A DNA stretch of 64,000 nt. It comes from Immundisolibacter sp. GTDB taxonomy: Bacteria > Pseudomonadota > Gammaproteobacteria > Immundisolibacterales > Immundisolibacteraceae. Position 1 is the stretch's first letter; each line of letters starts with the position of its first letter. The notes under the pieces were generated by a model. It worked only from the letters and a program-made list of their open reading frames with translations. It was not told where the DNA came from and ran no database searches. This document shows positions 8,672-17,783 of the stretch, piece after piece. Both the position numbers and the translations under genes were made by a program. Where the stretch lies: positions 372,001-436,000 of the forward strand of contig NZ_JACIZD010000001.1 of assembly GCF_014359565.1 (NCBI RefSeq). Direction: 5' to 3'.

Positions 8672-9915
8672 GCCCCTTGCAGTACCGCGACGGCGCGCTG
8701 CACCTGGAGCGCGTCGCGCTGGAGGCCGTGGCGCAGCGTTTCGGCACGCCCTGTTACGTCTACTCGCGGGCCGCCATCGAGGCGGCCTACCGCGCCTACG
8801 ATGCCGCGTTCGGCGACCGGCCGCACCGGGTCTGCTATGCCGTCAAGGCCAATTCCAACCTCGCCGTATTGAACGTGCTGGCGCGTCTGGGCGCCGGCTT
8901 CGACGTGGTGTCGGGCGGCGAGCTGGCGCGCGTGCTGCGCGCCGGGGGCAAGGCCGATCGGGTGGTGTTCTCCGGTGTCGGCAAGAGCGCCGCGGAACTG
9001 CGCCAGGCGCTCGCGGCCGGCATTGGCTGCTTCAACGTGGAATCGGCAGCTGAGCTGGAACGCCTGAACCGGGTGGCGCTCGATCTGGGCATGCAGGCAC
9101 CGGTCGCGCTGCGCGTGAATCCGGACGTCGACGCCGGCACCCATCCGTACATCTCGACCGGACTCAAAGAAAACAAGTTCGGCATCCCGGCCGGCGATGC
9201 GCTGGCGCTGTACCGATGCGCCGCCAGCCTGCCCGGCCTGCGCGTGCATGGGATTGCCTGTCACATCGGCTCGCAGTTGACGGACCTGGCTCCGCTGCGC
9301 GAGGCCGCCGGGCGCATCGCGGCGCTGCGCGAGGCGCTGCTGGCCGAAGGCATTGCCATCGACCAGGTGGACCTGGGCGGGGGACTCGGCATCGCCTATC
9401 GCGACGAGACCGTGCCCAGCACAGCTGATTACGTCGCCGCCATCAGTGCGCCGTTTGCCGGCAGCGGGGTGGGGATCTCGATCGAACCGGGCCGCTCCAT
9501 CGTCGGCCCGGCCGGCGTGCTGCTGACACGGGTCGAATATCTGAAACCCGGCGCGCAGCGCAACTTCGCCATCGTCGATGCGGCCATGAACGACCTGCTG
9601 CGCCCGGCCTTGTACGACGCGCATCACGCGGTGTTGCCGCTGCGCGAGGCCGGCGGCGAGGCCAGGGTGTGGGAGCTGGTCGGGCCGGTGTGCGAGAGCG
9701 GCGATTTCCTGGCCCACGCACGCACGCTGGCGCTGGCCGAGGGCGATCTGCTGGCGCTGCGCGACGCCGGCGCCTACGGCTTTGCGATGAGCAGCAACTA
9801 CAACACCCGGCCGCGACCGGCCGAGGTGATGGTCGATGGCGACCGGATGCACCTGATCCGCGCCCGCGAGACGCTGGACGACCTGTGGCGCGGCGAGGCG
9901 CTGCTGACCGAGTGA
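8668..9915 (+). CDS. lysA: Diaminopimelate decarboxylase
   Basis: This 415-residue PLP enzyme makes L-lysine from meso-diaminopimelate. PLP Lys60 is in CYAVKANSN. Other fold-III decarboxylase motifs are HIGSQLT, GGGLGIAY, IEPGRSIVGPAG, and CESGDFL, which supplies the active-site Cys from the partner subunit. The start is GTG at 8668, overlapping the lptM stop. The C-terminal SSNYNTRPRPAEVMVDG is typical. It ends just before a strong hairpin that separates it from the convergent porin. Confidence 0.96.
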   Translation: MSPLQYRDGALHLERVALEAVAQRFGTPCYVYSRAAIEAAYRAYDAAFGDRPHRVCYAVKANSNLAVLNVLARLGAGFDVVSGGELARVLRAGGKADRVVFSGVGKSAAELRQALAAGIGCFNVESAAELERLNRVALDLGMQAPVALRVNPDVDAGTHPYISTGLKENKFGIPAGDALALYRCAASLPGLRVHGIACHIGSQLTDLAPLREAAGRIAALREALLAEGIAIDQVDLGGGLGIAYRDETVPSTADYVAAISAPFAGSGVGISIEPGRSIVGPAGVLLTRVEYLKPGAQRNFAIVDAAMNDLLRPALYDAHHAVLPLREAGGEARVWELVGPVCESGDFLAHARTLALAEGDLLALRDAGAYGFAMSSNYNTRPRPAEVMVDGDRMHLIRARETLDDLWRGEALLTE

Positions 9916-9920
9916 GCCGG

Positions 9921-9957
9921 CGGCGTGTGGTGCGGCTGCACGCTGCACCACACGCCG
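9921..9957. terminator. Hairpin between convergent lysA and porin genes
   Basis: A perfect 13-bp stem, CGGCGTGTGGTGC (9921-9933) and GCACCACACGCCG (9945-9957), with an 11-nt loop lies between the stop codons of lysA and the minus-strand porin. There is no long T-run on either side, so it may act as a bidirectional 3'-end stabiliser rather than a classic intrinsic terminator. Confidence 0.55.
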
Positions 9958-9963
9958 CAAGCC

Positions 9964-11190
9964 TCAGAACGAGAAACCGACGCCGGCGTTCACGCCGTGA
10001 TCGTCCAGGCTCGAGGTCGGACCGTTCTTGTCCATGTAATCGAGCTTGAGCACCACCTGCTCCGACAGCCAGTAGTTCACACCGACGTCGATTTGCTTGA
10101 ACGCACTGTCGGCACCGTCGCCGGCGGCAGTGTCCCAGCGGTTGTAACGCGCGAACACACCCCATTGGTCGTTCACGCGCCAGGACGGCTCCACATACCA
10201 GCCGTTCTGTTCGTCGCGGCCAAGCGCCTGCGCCTGATCGCCGCCGATGTCCCAGCCGGCGTACAGCGCCCGCAGTCCGAACGGTCCGCGCTGCAGCACG
10301 GCGTGCGTCTCCCACAGGAAGGCACGGGCGCGTGCGCCTTCGCCCTGCGTCAGGTCGTCCTGGTACTGCCCCGACAGCGCCAGCTCCAGACCGGGAATGC
10401 CCTGGTAGCGGATGCGGGCGGTCATGGCGGGGTCTTCCGCCACTGCATTGGCCACTTTCTGGCGGCCGCTGCGCAGGCGCAGCGCGTTGCTGCCGGTAAC
10501 CGGCGTTTTCAGCCCGGAATGCGCCGCGACGTTATAGCCCCAGCCGGGCGCCAGTTCGCCGTGCAGGCCGACTCCGCCCTCCCACCAGGAGGTGGGAATG
10601 ATTTCGGTCTCGACCGGGTTGCGTTCCACGCCGTAGAACGTGTCCGGCTCGTGGTGCTCGTTCAGGATGCCCAGCGGCAACAGAAACAGGCCGACCTGTG
10701 CATGCTGGCTGTCGGTCAGGTCGCGCTCGATATACGCCTGTTCGAGCTCGATCTCGCCTTTCTGGCCCTCGCCGGCGATCGAGTGTTCGAGCTCGACTTC
10801 GGCAAACAGTCGCGTGCGGGCGTCGAACTCGTGCCCCAGGAACAGCACGAAGCGGTGAAAGTCGATCTCGTCCTTGCTCTGCAGGCTGTTCCAGTGCATC
10901 TCGCCGTAGGCGCCCAGGCTGGTCTTCTCGGCCCAGGACGGGCCGCGCGCGGCGGCTTCCTGTTCGGCCTGTGCCACGGCCTCGCCGGTGGCGGCCACCT
11001 GCTGCTTGATCTGCTGGTTTTCGGCCTTCAGCGTGGCGATTTCCTGCTGCGCCGCAGCCAGCTGCGCCTGCAGTTGCGCCAGCGTCTGTTCGATGGCGTC
11101 GATCGACGTGGCGCCGTGCGCCGTGGATGTCACCGCGCCGCCCAGCAGTGCGGCAGCGAGCGCGCCACGCGCGCAATTTCGACCTTTCAT
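9964..11190 (-). CDS. Outer-membrane porin with N-terminal coiled coil
   Basis: This 408-residue precursor has a signal peptide (ARGALAAALLGGAVTSTAHGA), a coiled-coil segment at about 25-65 (AQLQAQLAAAQQEIATLKAE), and a long beta-barrel region ending in Phe (NAGVGFSF). It resembles the OprO/OprP-like or general porin group, but selectivity is not visible. The ATG at 11190 was chosen because GGAGGGACC lies immediately upstream and the signal peptide starts there; a frame 11 codons longer exists. A Fur-like site about 65 bp upstream suggests iron-linked control. It is convergent with lysA. Confidence 0.8.
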   Translation of the reverse strand: MKGRNCARGALAAALLGGAVTSTAHGATSIDAIEQTLAQLQAQLAAAQQEIATLKAENQQIKQQVAATGEAVAQAEQEAAARGPSWAEKTSLGAYGEMHWNSLQSKDEIDFHRFVLFLGHEFDARTRLFAEVELEHSIAGEGQKGEIELEQAYIERDLTDSQHAQVGLFLLPLGILNEHHEPDTFYGVERNPVETEIIPTSWWEGGVGLHGELAPGWGYNVAAHSGLKTPVTGSNALRLRSGRQKVANAVAEDPAMTARIRYQGIPGLELALSGQYQDDLTQGEGARARAFLWETHAVLQRGPFGLRALYAGWDIGGDQAQALGRDEQNGWYVEPSWRVNDQWGVFARYNRWDTAAGDGADSAFKQIDVGVNYWLSEQVVLKLDYMDKNGPTSSLDDHGVNAGVGFSF

Positions 11191-11253
11191 GGTCCCTCCC
11201 TCGTGTGTTGACGCCGTGGCCAAGGTGCCAGGGCGGGAGGGAGTCTATATCAC

Positions 11254-11272
11254 AACAAGAACGATTCGCATT
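11254..11272 (-). promoter_or_regulatory. Fur-box-like site upstream of the porin
   Basis: On the minus strand AATGCGAATCGTTCTTGTT matches the core of many Fur boxes (AATGATAATCGTT). It is followed on its upstream side by GATAATCGATATCTT, a further GATAAT-like hexamer with an AGATA/TATCT inverted repeat (11275-11289). The site lies 64-82 bp upstream of the porin start. The rest of the 341-bp gap 11191-11531 holds no gene I can support. Confidence 0.4.
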
Positions 11273-11531
11273 CAAGATATCGATTATCTGGGGCCCGTCA
11301 GGTCGGCGTGTGGGATAGCGCGCGACCGGATTGCCAGGGTTCCGACGTGGCCACCGTCCAGAACGCCATGACGAACCGCCCGTCCGGAGGCGAACGCGGT
11401 TTTTCGGGTGTGGTCTCGGCAGGCCGGGCGGACTCTCTCGCGTGTGAAACGCCCACGGCACGGTCGGAAAAGCCATCTACGGAATTGGCGGCGATAATAC
11501 GAAGACACGCCCTCACCACGCCCGAGTCGCT

Positions 11532-12008
11532 GTGCGCTGCCTGGTCATACGCCATGCCCCCGCCGAGTCCGGTCTGCCGGATGCCGACCGCCCGCTGAGC
11601 GCGGCCGGCGTCAGCCTGCTGCGTCAGGTGCGCGGCGCGCTGCAGGCGCTGGTGCCGGATCTCGACCTGATCGCACACAGCCCGCTGCGCCGGGCCCGCG
11701 AAACGGCCGCCTTGCTGGCGGAGGTGTTCGCAGTACCGACGCAGGAAACCGCTACCCTGGCCCCGGGCGGGCTCGACGATTTGGCGCCGTGGCTGGTCGG
11801 GCAGGCCGACGCGGTGGCACTGGTCGGCCACGAGGACGATCTGAGTTACTGGGTGTGTCACATGCTGACCGGCGAGGCAGGACGGTTTTTTAACTTCGAA
11901 CGGGCGGGCGCCTGCCTGCTCGAATTTCGTGGTCCGTTGCGCCCCGGAGCAGCCCAGCTGCGCTGGCTGCTGGGGCCCGAGCACCTGGCCCGCATGGCGC
12001 GCCGCTGA
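11532..12008 (+). CDS. sixA: Phosphohistidine phosphatase SixA
   Basis: This 158-residue protein of the RHG histidine-phosphatase family has its catalytic motif at the N-terminus (VIRHAPAE, His8). Further conserved pieces are HSPLRRARETA and the late His in ALVGHEDDL. SixA removes phosphate from histidine phosphotransfer domains; in E. coli it acts on ArcB and the nitrogen PTS. The start is GTG at 11532, with no strong Shine-Dalgarno. The ppx gene follows 15 bp later, so the two are probably cotranscribed. Confidence 0.88.
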   Translation: MRCLVIRHAPAESGLPDADRPLSAAGVSLLRQVRGALQALVPDLDLIAHSPLRRARETAALLAEVFAVPTQETATLAPGGLDDLAPWLVGQADAVALVGHEDDLSYWVCHMLTGEAGRFFNFERAGACLLEFRGPLRPGAAQLRWLLGPEHLARMARR

Positions 12009-12023
12009 GGCTACCGAGAACCG

Positions 12024-13571
12024 ATGAATACGCCTGCCATGGCCATTACGCCGCCCGCGCAAGCTCCGGCACTCGTCGCCGCGTTCGACACCATCGCCGC
12101 GGTCGATCTGGGCTCGAACAGCTTCCACCTGATGGTGGCGCGCGTCACGGGCAGCGAACTGCAGGTGATCGACCGCCTGCGCGAGCCGATACGCCTGGGC
12201 GCGGGCCTGGATGGGGACGGCAATCTGACGCCGGCGATCTGCGCCGATGCGCTGGCCTGCCTGCGCCGCTTCGGCGAGCGCCTGCGCCGGCTGCCGGCAG
12301 GCGCGGTGCGCGCGGTGGGCACCAATGCCCTGCGCCTGGCCGCCAACAGCGAGCGCTTTCTGGCCGAGGCGCAGCGGGCGCTGGGACATCCGATCGAGGT
12401 CGTCTCGGGCGTCGAGGAGGCGCGGCTGATTTACCTGGGCGTCGCCCACAGCATTCCGGACGACGGGCGTCAGCAGCTGGTGATCGACATCGGCGGCGGC
12501 AGCACCGAGATGATCATCGGCCGCCATTACCAGCCGTTGCGGCTGGAGAGTCTGTACCTGGGCTGCGTGTCGCACAGCCAGCGGTTCTTCGGTGACGGGC
12601 GCATTACCGCCGCCCGCCTGCGCGACGCCGAACTGGCGGCTCTGGTCGAGCTCGAACCGATCATTTCCGACTACCGTGCGCTGGGCTGGGAGCGGGCCAT
12701 CGGCGCCTCCGGCAGCATGGTGGCGGTGGCCGATGCGCTGCGCGTGGCCGGCCTGGCCAATGGTGGTATCACCGCGTCCGGGCTGCGGCAGCTGCGCAAG
12801 CGCGTGCTCAAACTCGGCCGCGTGGAGAAGCTGTCGCAGCTGCAGGTGCGGGCCGATCGGCTGCCGGTGTTCATGGGCGGGCTGGCCATCGTGACGGCGC
12901 TGTTCGAGGGGCTGGGCCTCGCGCAGCTTGAAATCTCCGACGGTGCGTTGCGCCAGGGTCTGCTCTACGACCAGCTCGGCCGCATCCACAATGCCGACAT
13001 CCGTGATCTCACCGTGGCGCAGCTGGCGCGCCGTTACCACGTGGACGGCGCGCACGCCCGGCGCGTGGCGCGCACCCTGCAGCGCTGCCTGGGCATGGTC
13101 GGCGCGGCCTGGGAGCTGACCGATCCGCACCACGCACGCCTGCTGACCTGGGCCGCGCAGCTGCACGAAATCGGCCTCGACGTGGCCCATGCCCAGTACC
13201 ACAAGCACGGCGCCTATATCCTGGAGCATGCCGACCTGGCCGGTTTCTCGCGCCAGGAACAGCACCAGCTGGCACTGCTGGTGCGCGTGCACCGGCGCAA
13301 GTTCGCGCTCACGGAATTCGCCACGCTGGCCGACGACACGCGCCGGTCCCTGACCCGCCAGGCGGTCCTGCTGCGGCTGGTGGTGGCGCTGCATCGCAGC
13401 CGCGCGGCGCTGCGCCTGCCCCGGTTCACGCTGCATGCGGCGGGCAACACGCTGACCATCGACTTCCCGCCCGGTTGGCTGGAGCGCCATCCGCTGACCG
13501 GCGCCGACCTGGCGCAGGAGGCGCAGTTCCTGGCCGCAGCCGGTTTCACGCTGCGGGTCGAAGGAGGCTGA
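12024..13571 (+). CDS. ppx: Exopolyphosphatase / guanosine pentaphosphate phosphatase
   Basis: This 515-residue Ppx/GppA protein has the ASKHA-fold phosphate motifs DLGSNSFHLMVAR, AVGTNALRLAAN and DIGGGSTEMIIG, an Exopolyphosphatase core to about residue 320, and a C-terminal HD-like helical domain (WAAQLHEIGLDVAHAQYHKHGAYIL). It degrades polyphosphate from chain ends and may also hydrolyse pppGpp. It follows sixA by 15 bp. The next gene begins four bases after its stop, with that gene's Shine-Dalgarno inside this gene's last codons. Confidence 0.93.
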   Translation: MNTPAMAITPPAQAPALVAAFDTIAAVDLGSNSFHLMVARVTGSELQVIDRLREPIRLGAGLDGDGNLTPAICADALACLRRFGERLRRLPAGAVRAVGTNALRLAANSERFLAEAQRALGHPIEVVSGVEEARLIYLGVAHSIPDDGRQQLVIDIGGGSTEMIIGRHYQPLRLESLYLGCVSHSQRFFGDGRITAARLRDAELAALVELEPIISDYRALGWERAIGASGSMVAVADALRVAGLANGGITASGLRQLRKRVLKLGRVEKLSQLQVRADRLPVFMGGLAIVTALFEGLGLAQLEISDGALRQGLLYDQLGRIHNADIRDLTVAQLARRYHVDGAHARRVARTLQRCLGMVGAAWELTDPHHARLLTWAAQLHEIGLDVAHAQYHKHGAYILEHADLAGFSRQEQHQLALLVRVHRRKFALTEFATLADDTRRSLTRQAVLLRLVVALHRSRAALRLPRFTLHAAGNTLTIDFPPGWLERHPLTGADLAQEAQFLAAAGFTLRVEGG

Positions 13572-13575
13572 GGGC

Positions 13576-13941
13576 GTGGCGGATGCCGGTGTGCCGCGCC
13601 TGCGTCTGCGGCTCGATCTGGCCGCTGGCATATCGTTCGGTCCGGGCAAGGCCGCGTTGCTGCAGGGCATCGCCGAGACCGGCTCGATCGCTGCCGCCGG
13701 GCGACGTATCGGCATGAGCTACAAACGCGCCTGGCAGTTGGTGGATGGCCTCAACCGCGATTTTGCCGCCGCACTGGTGAGCACGAGCCGCGGCGGCGCC
13801 CATGGCGGCGGTGCGGCACTGACGCCGCTGGGCGCGGAGGTGCTGGCCGCCTACAGGGCCCTGGAGGCGCAGGCCTCGGCCGGTTTGCACGATGGCCTGG
13901 TCCGCCTCGCGGACAGGCTCGCGCCCTGTGACTCTGGTTGA
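13576..13941 (+). CDS. ModE N-terminal-type winged-helix DNA-binding protein, no Mop domain
   Basis: This 121-residue protein consists almost only of the LysR/ModE-type winged helix (KAALLQGIAETGSIAAAGRR, MSYKRAWQLVDGLN). It has the Gly-rich wing STSRGGAHGGGAALTPLG that is characteristic of ModE-family domains. It ends near where the Mop effector domains of full ModE start, so it cannot bind molybdate in the usual way. The start is GTG with AAGGAGG eight bases upstream. It follows ppx by four bases. It may be a constitutive or differently sensed repressor; a full ModE is encoded at 18104. Confidence 0.8.
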   Translation: MADAGVPRLRLRLDLAAGISFGPGKAALLQGIAETGSIAAAGRRIGMSYKRAWQLVDGLNRDFAAALVSTSRGGAHGGGAALTPLGAEVLAAYRALEAQASAGLHDGLVRLADRLAPCDSG

Positions 13942-14168
13942 ACCGGATCACGATGACGCCAAAAGGCCGATGAGCTGCGCCTCCTGGGTCGCGGTTGACC
14001 GGAACGCAACGAAACACGGGTGCCGTCTGGGCTATCGCCGGCTTGCCACCGACCAGCGCCAGCAAAGCATTCGCCTGCATCCCTGGCTGCACAAGCCTGT
14101 AAGGCGCGGTGCAATGCCCCCCGGCTGACGGAGTCCAATGCCATGCAGCCGGGGTATCGGAGCTGGAC

Positions 14169-16136
14169 ATGGCGCGCACGCTACGCTGGACAGGGGGAGT
14201 GTTGTTGGCAATCGCCGCGGTTGTGGCGCTTGCCGTGGGTGCACTGCAGATACTCGGCTGGAACGTCTTGCGAGGGCCGATTGCCACGGTGGTCACGGCC
14301 CGCACCGGGCGGCCGTTCGCGATACATGGCGATCTGGACGTGGACCTGGGCCTTACGCTGCGCGTGACTGCCCGTGACCTGGAGCTGGGCAATCCGCCGT
14401 GGGTCGATCCGAAGCGTCCGATGTTGCGCATGCGGGAGCTCGACCTGAGCCTGCGGCTGCCGCAGCTTCTGCGCGGGCGCGTGGTGTTGCCTCGCCTGAT
14501 GCTCGACCAGCCGCAGGTGGCGCTGCTGCGCCGTGCTGATGGCAAGACCAGCTGGCAGCTTGGCAGTGAGGAGGGCGGCGACGGTAACAATCCGCCGCGC
14601 ATCCGCGAGCTGGTGATCCGCGACGGCCAGGTGGAGCTGGAAGATGCGATCCGCGGCCTGAACCTGCAGGCCGCCGTAAGCTCTTCCAACCGCCTCGACG
14701 CGCCGCTGGGGCAGCAACTTCGGGTAACTGCCGAAGGGCGATACAACGGCCAGCCGTTCCGCCTGACAGCGCGCGGTGGCTCGCTGTTTGCGCTGGCCGA
14801 ACGCGGCACACGCTACCCCGTGGCCCTGGATGTGCGCGCCGGCGATACCCGCATCACGCTCAAGGGCTCCGTCGGCACGGACGCCGCGCAAACCCTGGAT
14901 GCCCGCCTCACGGTGAGCGGTCCTGACACCGCGGAGTTATACGGATTGCTCGGTGTGGTCCTGCCCAATTCGCCGCCGTATTCGGTTAGCGGCCAACTGC
15001 GCCATGCGGGCAATGCAGTTCGCTTCGATGACCTCAGCGGGAAGATCGGCGACAGCGACCTGGCGGGCAGCATGCGTTTCGACACCGGCGGGCCGCGGGT
15101 GCGCATGACGGCGGACCTGCGCTCCCAGCGGCTCGATTTCGACGATCTCGGCTCCTTGCTGGGCGCGCCGCCCGCCACGGGCAATGGCGAGACCGCATCG
15201 CTCGAGCAGAAGGTCCAGGCGACGCAGCTTGCACAGGAAGGACGCTTGCTTCCCGATGCGCCGTTGCACGCCGATCGGCTGCGCGCGATGGACGCCGACG
15301 TGCGCTACCTCGCCGCGAGCGTCGATGCGCGCACCGTGCCGCTCAAGGACGTGCGCGTGGAGGTGCAGCTGAAGGATGGCGTGCTGCGCCTGTCGCCGGC
15401 GAGTTTCAGCTTTCCACAGGGTAACCTGGAGCTGTGGCTGACCCTGGACGGTACGCGGGATCCGGCCGCCACCGATCTTGACGTGCGGCTCAGCAAGGTG
15501 CTCATGGACCAGCTGACGCCCCAGATCGATGGTGTTCCCGCGCTCGCCGGCACACTCGACGGCCGGGCCAGTATGGCCGGACGCGGCAACTCGGTCCGCG
15601 ATTTCGCAGCCCATGCCAATGGACGCATGGGGCTCGCCATGAACGGGGGGCGCATGAGCCACCTGGCCGTGGAGCTGGTCGGCCTGGACGTGGCGGAGGC
15701 ACTGGGCGTGTTGATCGGGAAGGACAAGCCGGTCGACATTCGCTGCGCCGCCGGGGCACTGGCATTGCAGGACGGGCAGCTGCGCATCAAAAGCATGCTG
15801 ATCGATACGGAAGACTCGCTGGTCATCGCCGGGGGTGGGGTCGATCTGGCCACGGAACGCCTTGATCTGAAGCTGCAGACGCACTCGAAAGATGCAAGCC
15901 TGCTGTCCGGCCAGACGCCAGTGACGCTGAGCGGTCCGCTGCGGCGGCCGGCAGTGGGCATCGAGTCCAAAGGCCTCGCGGCGCGTGGTGCGGCGGCCTT
16001 GGCGCTGGGGGCGGTGCTGACACCGGTGGCTGCCATGCTGGCGTTCATCGACCCGGGGCTGGCACAGGACAGCGATTGCGCGGCCCGCTTGCGTGAGGCA
16101 GGCGCAGCTGCCGCAGACGCGCCCCCAGTGCGCTGA
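14169..16136 (+). CDS. AsmA-family envelope protein
   Basis: This 655-residue protein has one N-terminal membrane helix (GGVLLAIAAVVALAVGALQILG). The AsmA-type start of the periplasmic part follows (IATVVTARTGRPFAIHGDLDVDLGL..LRVTARDLELGNPPW), and the C-terminal half carries the AsmA_2-like pattern GTLDGRASMAGRGNSVRDF. AsmA-like proteins are long beta-groove proteins thought to affect phospholipid transport and outer-membrane homeostasis. The ATG at 14169 was chosen because the membrane anchor begins there; a start 20 codons upstream exists. The 227-bp gap before it shows nothing notable. Confidence 0.85.
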   Translation: MARTLRWTGGVLLAIAAVVALAVGALQILGWNVLRGPIATVVTARTGRPFAIHGDLDVDLGLTLRVTARDLELGNPPWVDPKRPMLRMRELDLSLRLPQLLRGRVVLPRLMLDQPQVALLRRADGKTSWQLGSEEGGDGNNPPRIRELVIRDGQVELEDAIRGLNLQAAVSSSNRLDAPLGQQLRVTAEGRYNGQPFRLTARGGSLFALAERGTRYPVALDVRAGDTRITLKGSVGTDAAQTLDARLTVSGPDTAELYGLLGVVLPNSPPYSVSGQLRHAGNAVRFDDLSGKIGDSDLAGSMRFDTGGPRVRMTADLRSQRLDFDDLGSLLGAPPATGNGETASLEQKVQATQLAQEGRLLPDAPLHADRLRAMDADVRYLAASVDARTVPLKDVRVEVQLKDGVLRLSPASFSFPQGNLELWLTLDGTRDPAATDLDVRLSKVLMDQLTPQIDGVPALAGTLDGRASMAGRGNSVRDFAAHANGRMGLAMNGGRMSHLAVELVGLDVAEALGVLIGKDKPVDIRCAAGALALQDGQLRIKSMLIDTEDSLVIAGGGVDLATERLDLKLQTHSKDASLLSGQTPVTLSGPLRRPAVGIESKGLAARGAAALALGAVLTPVAAMLAFIDPGLAQDSDCAARLREAGAAAADAPPVR

Positions 16137-16151
16137 CGGGTGCTGCGTTCG

Positions 16152-16195
16152 TTGTACCGCACGCGTCCGAACGTTATAGTTGGTAGGAAATAACG
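16152..16195 (+). promoter_or_regulatory. Sigma-70 promoter overlapped by a ModE-type box
   Basis: TTGTAC (16152-16157) and TATAGT (16175-16180) are 17 bp apart and form a good sigma-70 promoter. Covering the -10 is CGTTAT-N12-ATAACG (16172-16195), the same half-sites and spacing as the ModE operator of E. coli modA as I recall it. ModE-molybdate bound here would block the promoter. It lies 72 bp upstream of the aldehyde dehydrogenase start. Confidence 0.65.
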
Positions 16196-16267
16196 ATAAG
16201 TATTGCAGAGCTGCTCGCCGGCAACTCCCGTTGAAAACCATTCCTCAGTTCGAGTCAGGATGTCCAG

Positions 16268-17773
16268 ATGAACAAACCCTTGGAACAGTCGCACCCTACC
16301 GGGCTTTACCAGGCCCAGTACGGGCATTTCATCGGCGGCGAGTGGGTGGAGGGCGACAGCGGCAAGACCATCGACCTGCTCAATCCGGCCACCGGTCAGC
16401 GCCTGTCGCGCATTCAGGCCGGCAATGCCGTGGATGTCGAGCGGGCGGTGCAGGCCGCCGCCAGCGCATTCACCACCTGGGGCCACAGCACGCCGGGTCA
16501 GCGCCAGGAACTGCTGCTCGAGCTGGCCCGGCGCCTGAAGGCGCGGATGCAGGATTTCGCCCTGCTCGAGACGCTCAACAACGGCAAGCCGATTCGCGAG
16601 GCGCTGCATTTCGACCTGCCGACCACCATCAGTCAGTTCGAACTGTTCGCCGGCGCGGCCTTCCACCTGCATGGTCAGTCGCTGGATTACCCGGATGCGA
16701 TCGGCATCGTGCACCGCGAACCCTACGGCGTGGTCGCGCAGATCATCCCCTGGAACGTACCGCTGGTGATGATGGCGACCAAGATTGCCCCCGCGCTGGC
16801 GGCCGGCAACACGATCGTGCTCAAGCCGGCCGAGACGGTCTGCCTGTCGGTGCTGGAGTTCTTCCGCGAAGTGGCCGACGTGCTGCCACCGGGCGTGGTG
16901 AACGTGGTCACCGGCTACGGTGCCGACGTTGGCGAGGCGCTGGTTTCCCATCCGCTGGTGCGCAAGGTGGCCTTCACCGGTTCCATCGCCACCGCCCGCC
17001 GCATCATGGGCTATGCCGCCACCAACGTGATTCCGCAGACCCTGGAACTGGGCGGCAAGTCGGCGCACATCGTGTGTGACGACGCCGACATCGACGCCGC
17101 GGTGGAAGCGGCGGCCCTGTCGACCATCTTCAACAAGGGCGAGGTCTGCATCGCCGGCACGCGCCTGATGCTGCACGAGCGCATCCGCGACGAGTTCCTG
17201 GAAAAACTGGCCCGCACGCTGGACACCGTCAAGCAGGGCGACCCCACCGATCCGGCCACGCAGATCGGGGCTCAGGCCTCCGTGATGCAGCGCGACAAGG
17301 TGCTGTCCTACATCGACATCGGCATGCAGGAAGGTGCCAAGGTGTACCGTGGCGGCAAGCGCGCCAGCGGCCCGGGGCTGGATGAGGGCAACTTCATCGA
17401 GCCGACCATCCTGGTCGACGTCGACAACAGCATGCGCGTCGCCCAGGAGGAAATCTTCGGCCCGGTCACCTGCGCCATTACCTGGAAGGACGACGACGAG
17501 GTGTTGCGCCTGGCCAACGACAGCAGCTACGGGCTGGCCGGCGGTCTGTGGACGCGCAACCTGACCCGCGCGCATCGCATCTCGCGTGCCATGCAGACCG
17601 GCACCGTCTGGGTGAACCGCTACTTCAACCTCAAGCCCGGCATGCCGCTGGGCGGCTACAAGCAAAGCGGCTTCGGGCGGGAGTTCTGTTTCGACATCCT
17701 GAACCACTACACGCTGACCAAGAGCGTGGTGATCAACCTGGAGGAAGGGCCGCTGGGTCTGTTCCAGGGCTGA
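16268..17773 (+). CDS. NAD(P)+-dependent aldehyde dehydrogenase
   Basis: This 501-residue ALDH oxidises an aldehyde to its acid. The catalytic Cys294 is in NKGEVCIAG, the general base Glu260 in LELGGKSAH, Asn163 in IIPWNVPL and Lys186 in VLKPAET; the nucleotide turn is FTGSIATARR. It is full length for the betaine/phenylacetaldehyde-type group. The ATG at 16268 starts 13 bases after the stretch CAGTTCGAG, with only a weak ribosome site. It is monocistronic, bracketed by the ModE-box promoter and an intrinsic terminator. Control by molybdate is suggested only by the operator; its substrate is unknown. Confidence 0.92.
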   Translation: MNKPLEQSHPTGLYQAQYGHFIGGEWVEGDSGKTIDLLNPATGQRLSRIQAGNAVDVERAVQAAASAFTTWGHSTPGQRQELLLELARRLKARMQDFALLETLNNGKPIREALHFDLPTTISQFELFAGAAFHLHGQSLDYPDAIGIVHREPYGVVAQIIPWNVPLVMMATKIAPALAAGNTIVLKPAETVCLSVLEFFREVADVLPPGVVNVVTGYGADVGEALVSHPLVRKVAFTGSIATARRIMGYAATNVIPQTLELGGKSAHIVCDDADIDAAVEAAALSTIFNKGEVCIAGTRLMLHERIRDEFLEKLARTLDTVKQGDPTDPATQIGAQASVMQRDKVLSYIDIGMQEGAKVYRGGKRASGPGLDEGNFIEPTILVDVDNSMRVAQEEIFGPVTCAITWKDDDEVLRLANDSSYGLAGGLWTRNLTRAHRISRAMQTGTVWVNRYFNLKPGMPLGGYKQSGFGREFCFDILNHYTLTKSVVINLEEGPLGLFQG

Positions 17774-17783
17774 CGACGAATCT

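Noticed and set aside
11298-13715. An 805-codon minus-strand frame opposite sixA and ppx
   Set aside because: It covers well-supported genes on the plus strand and has typical shadow composition.
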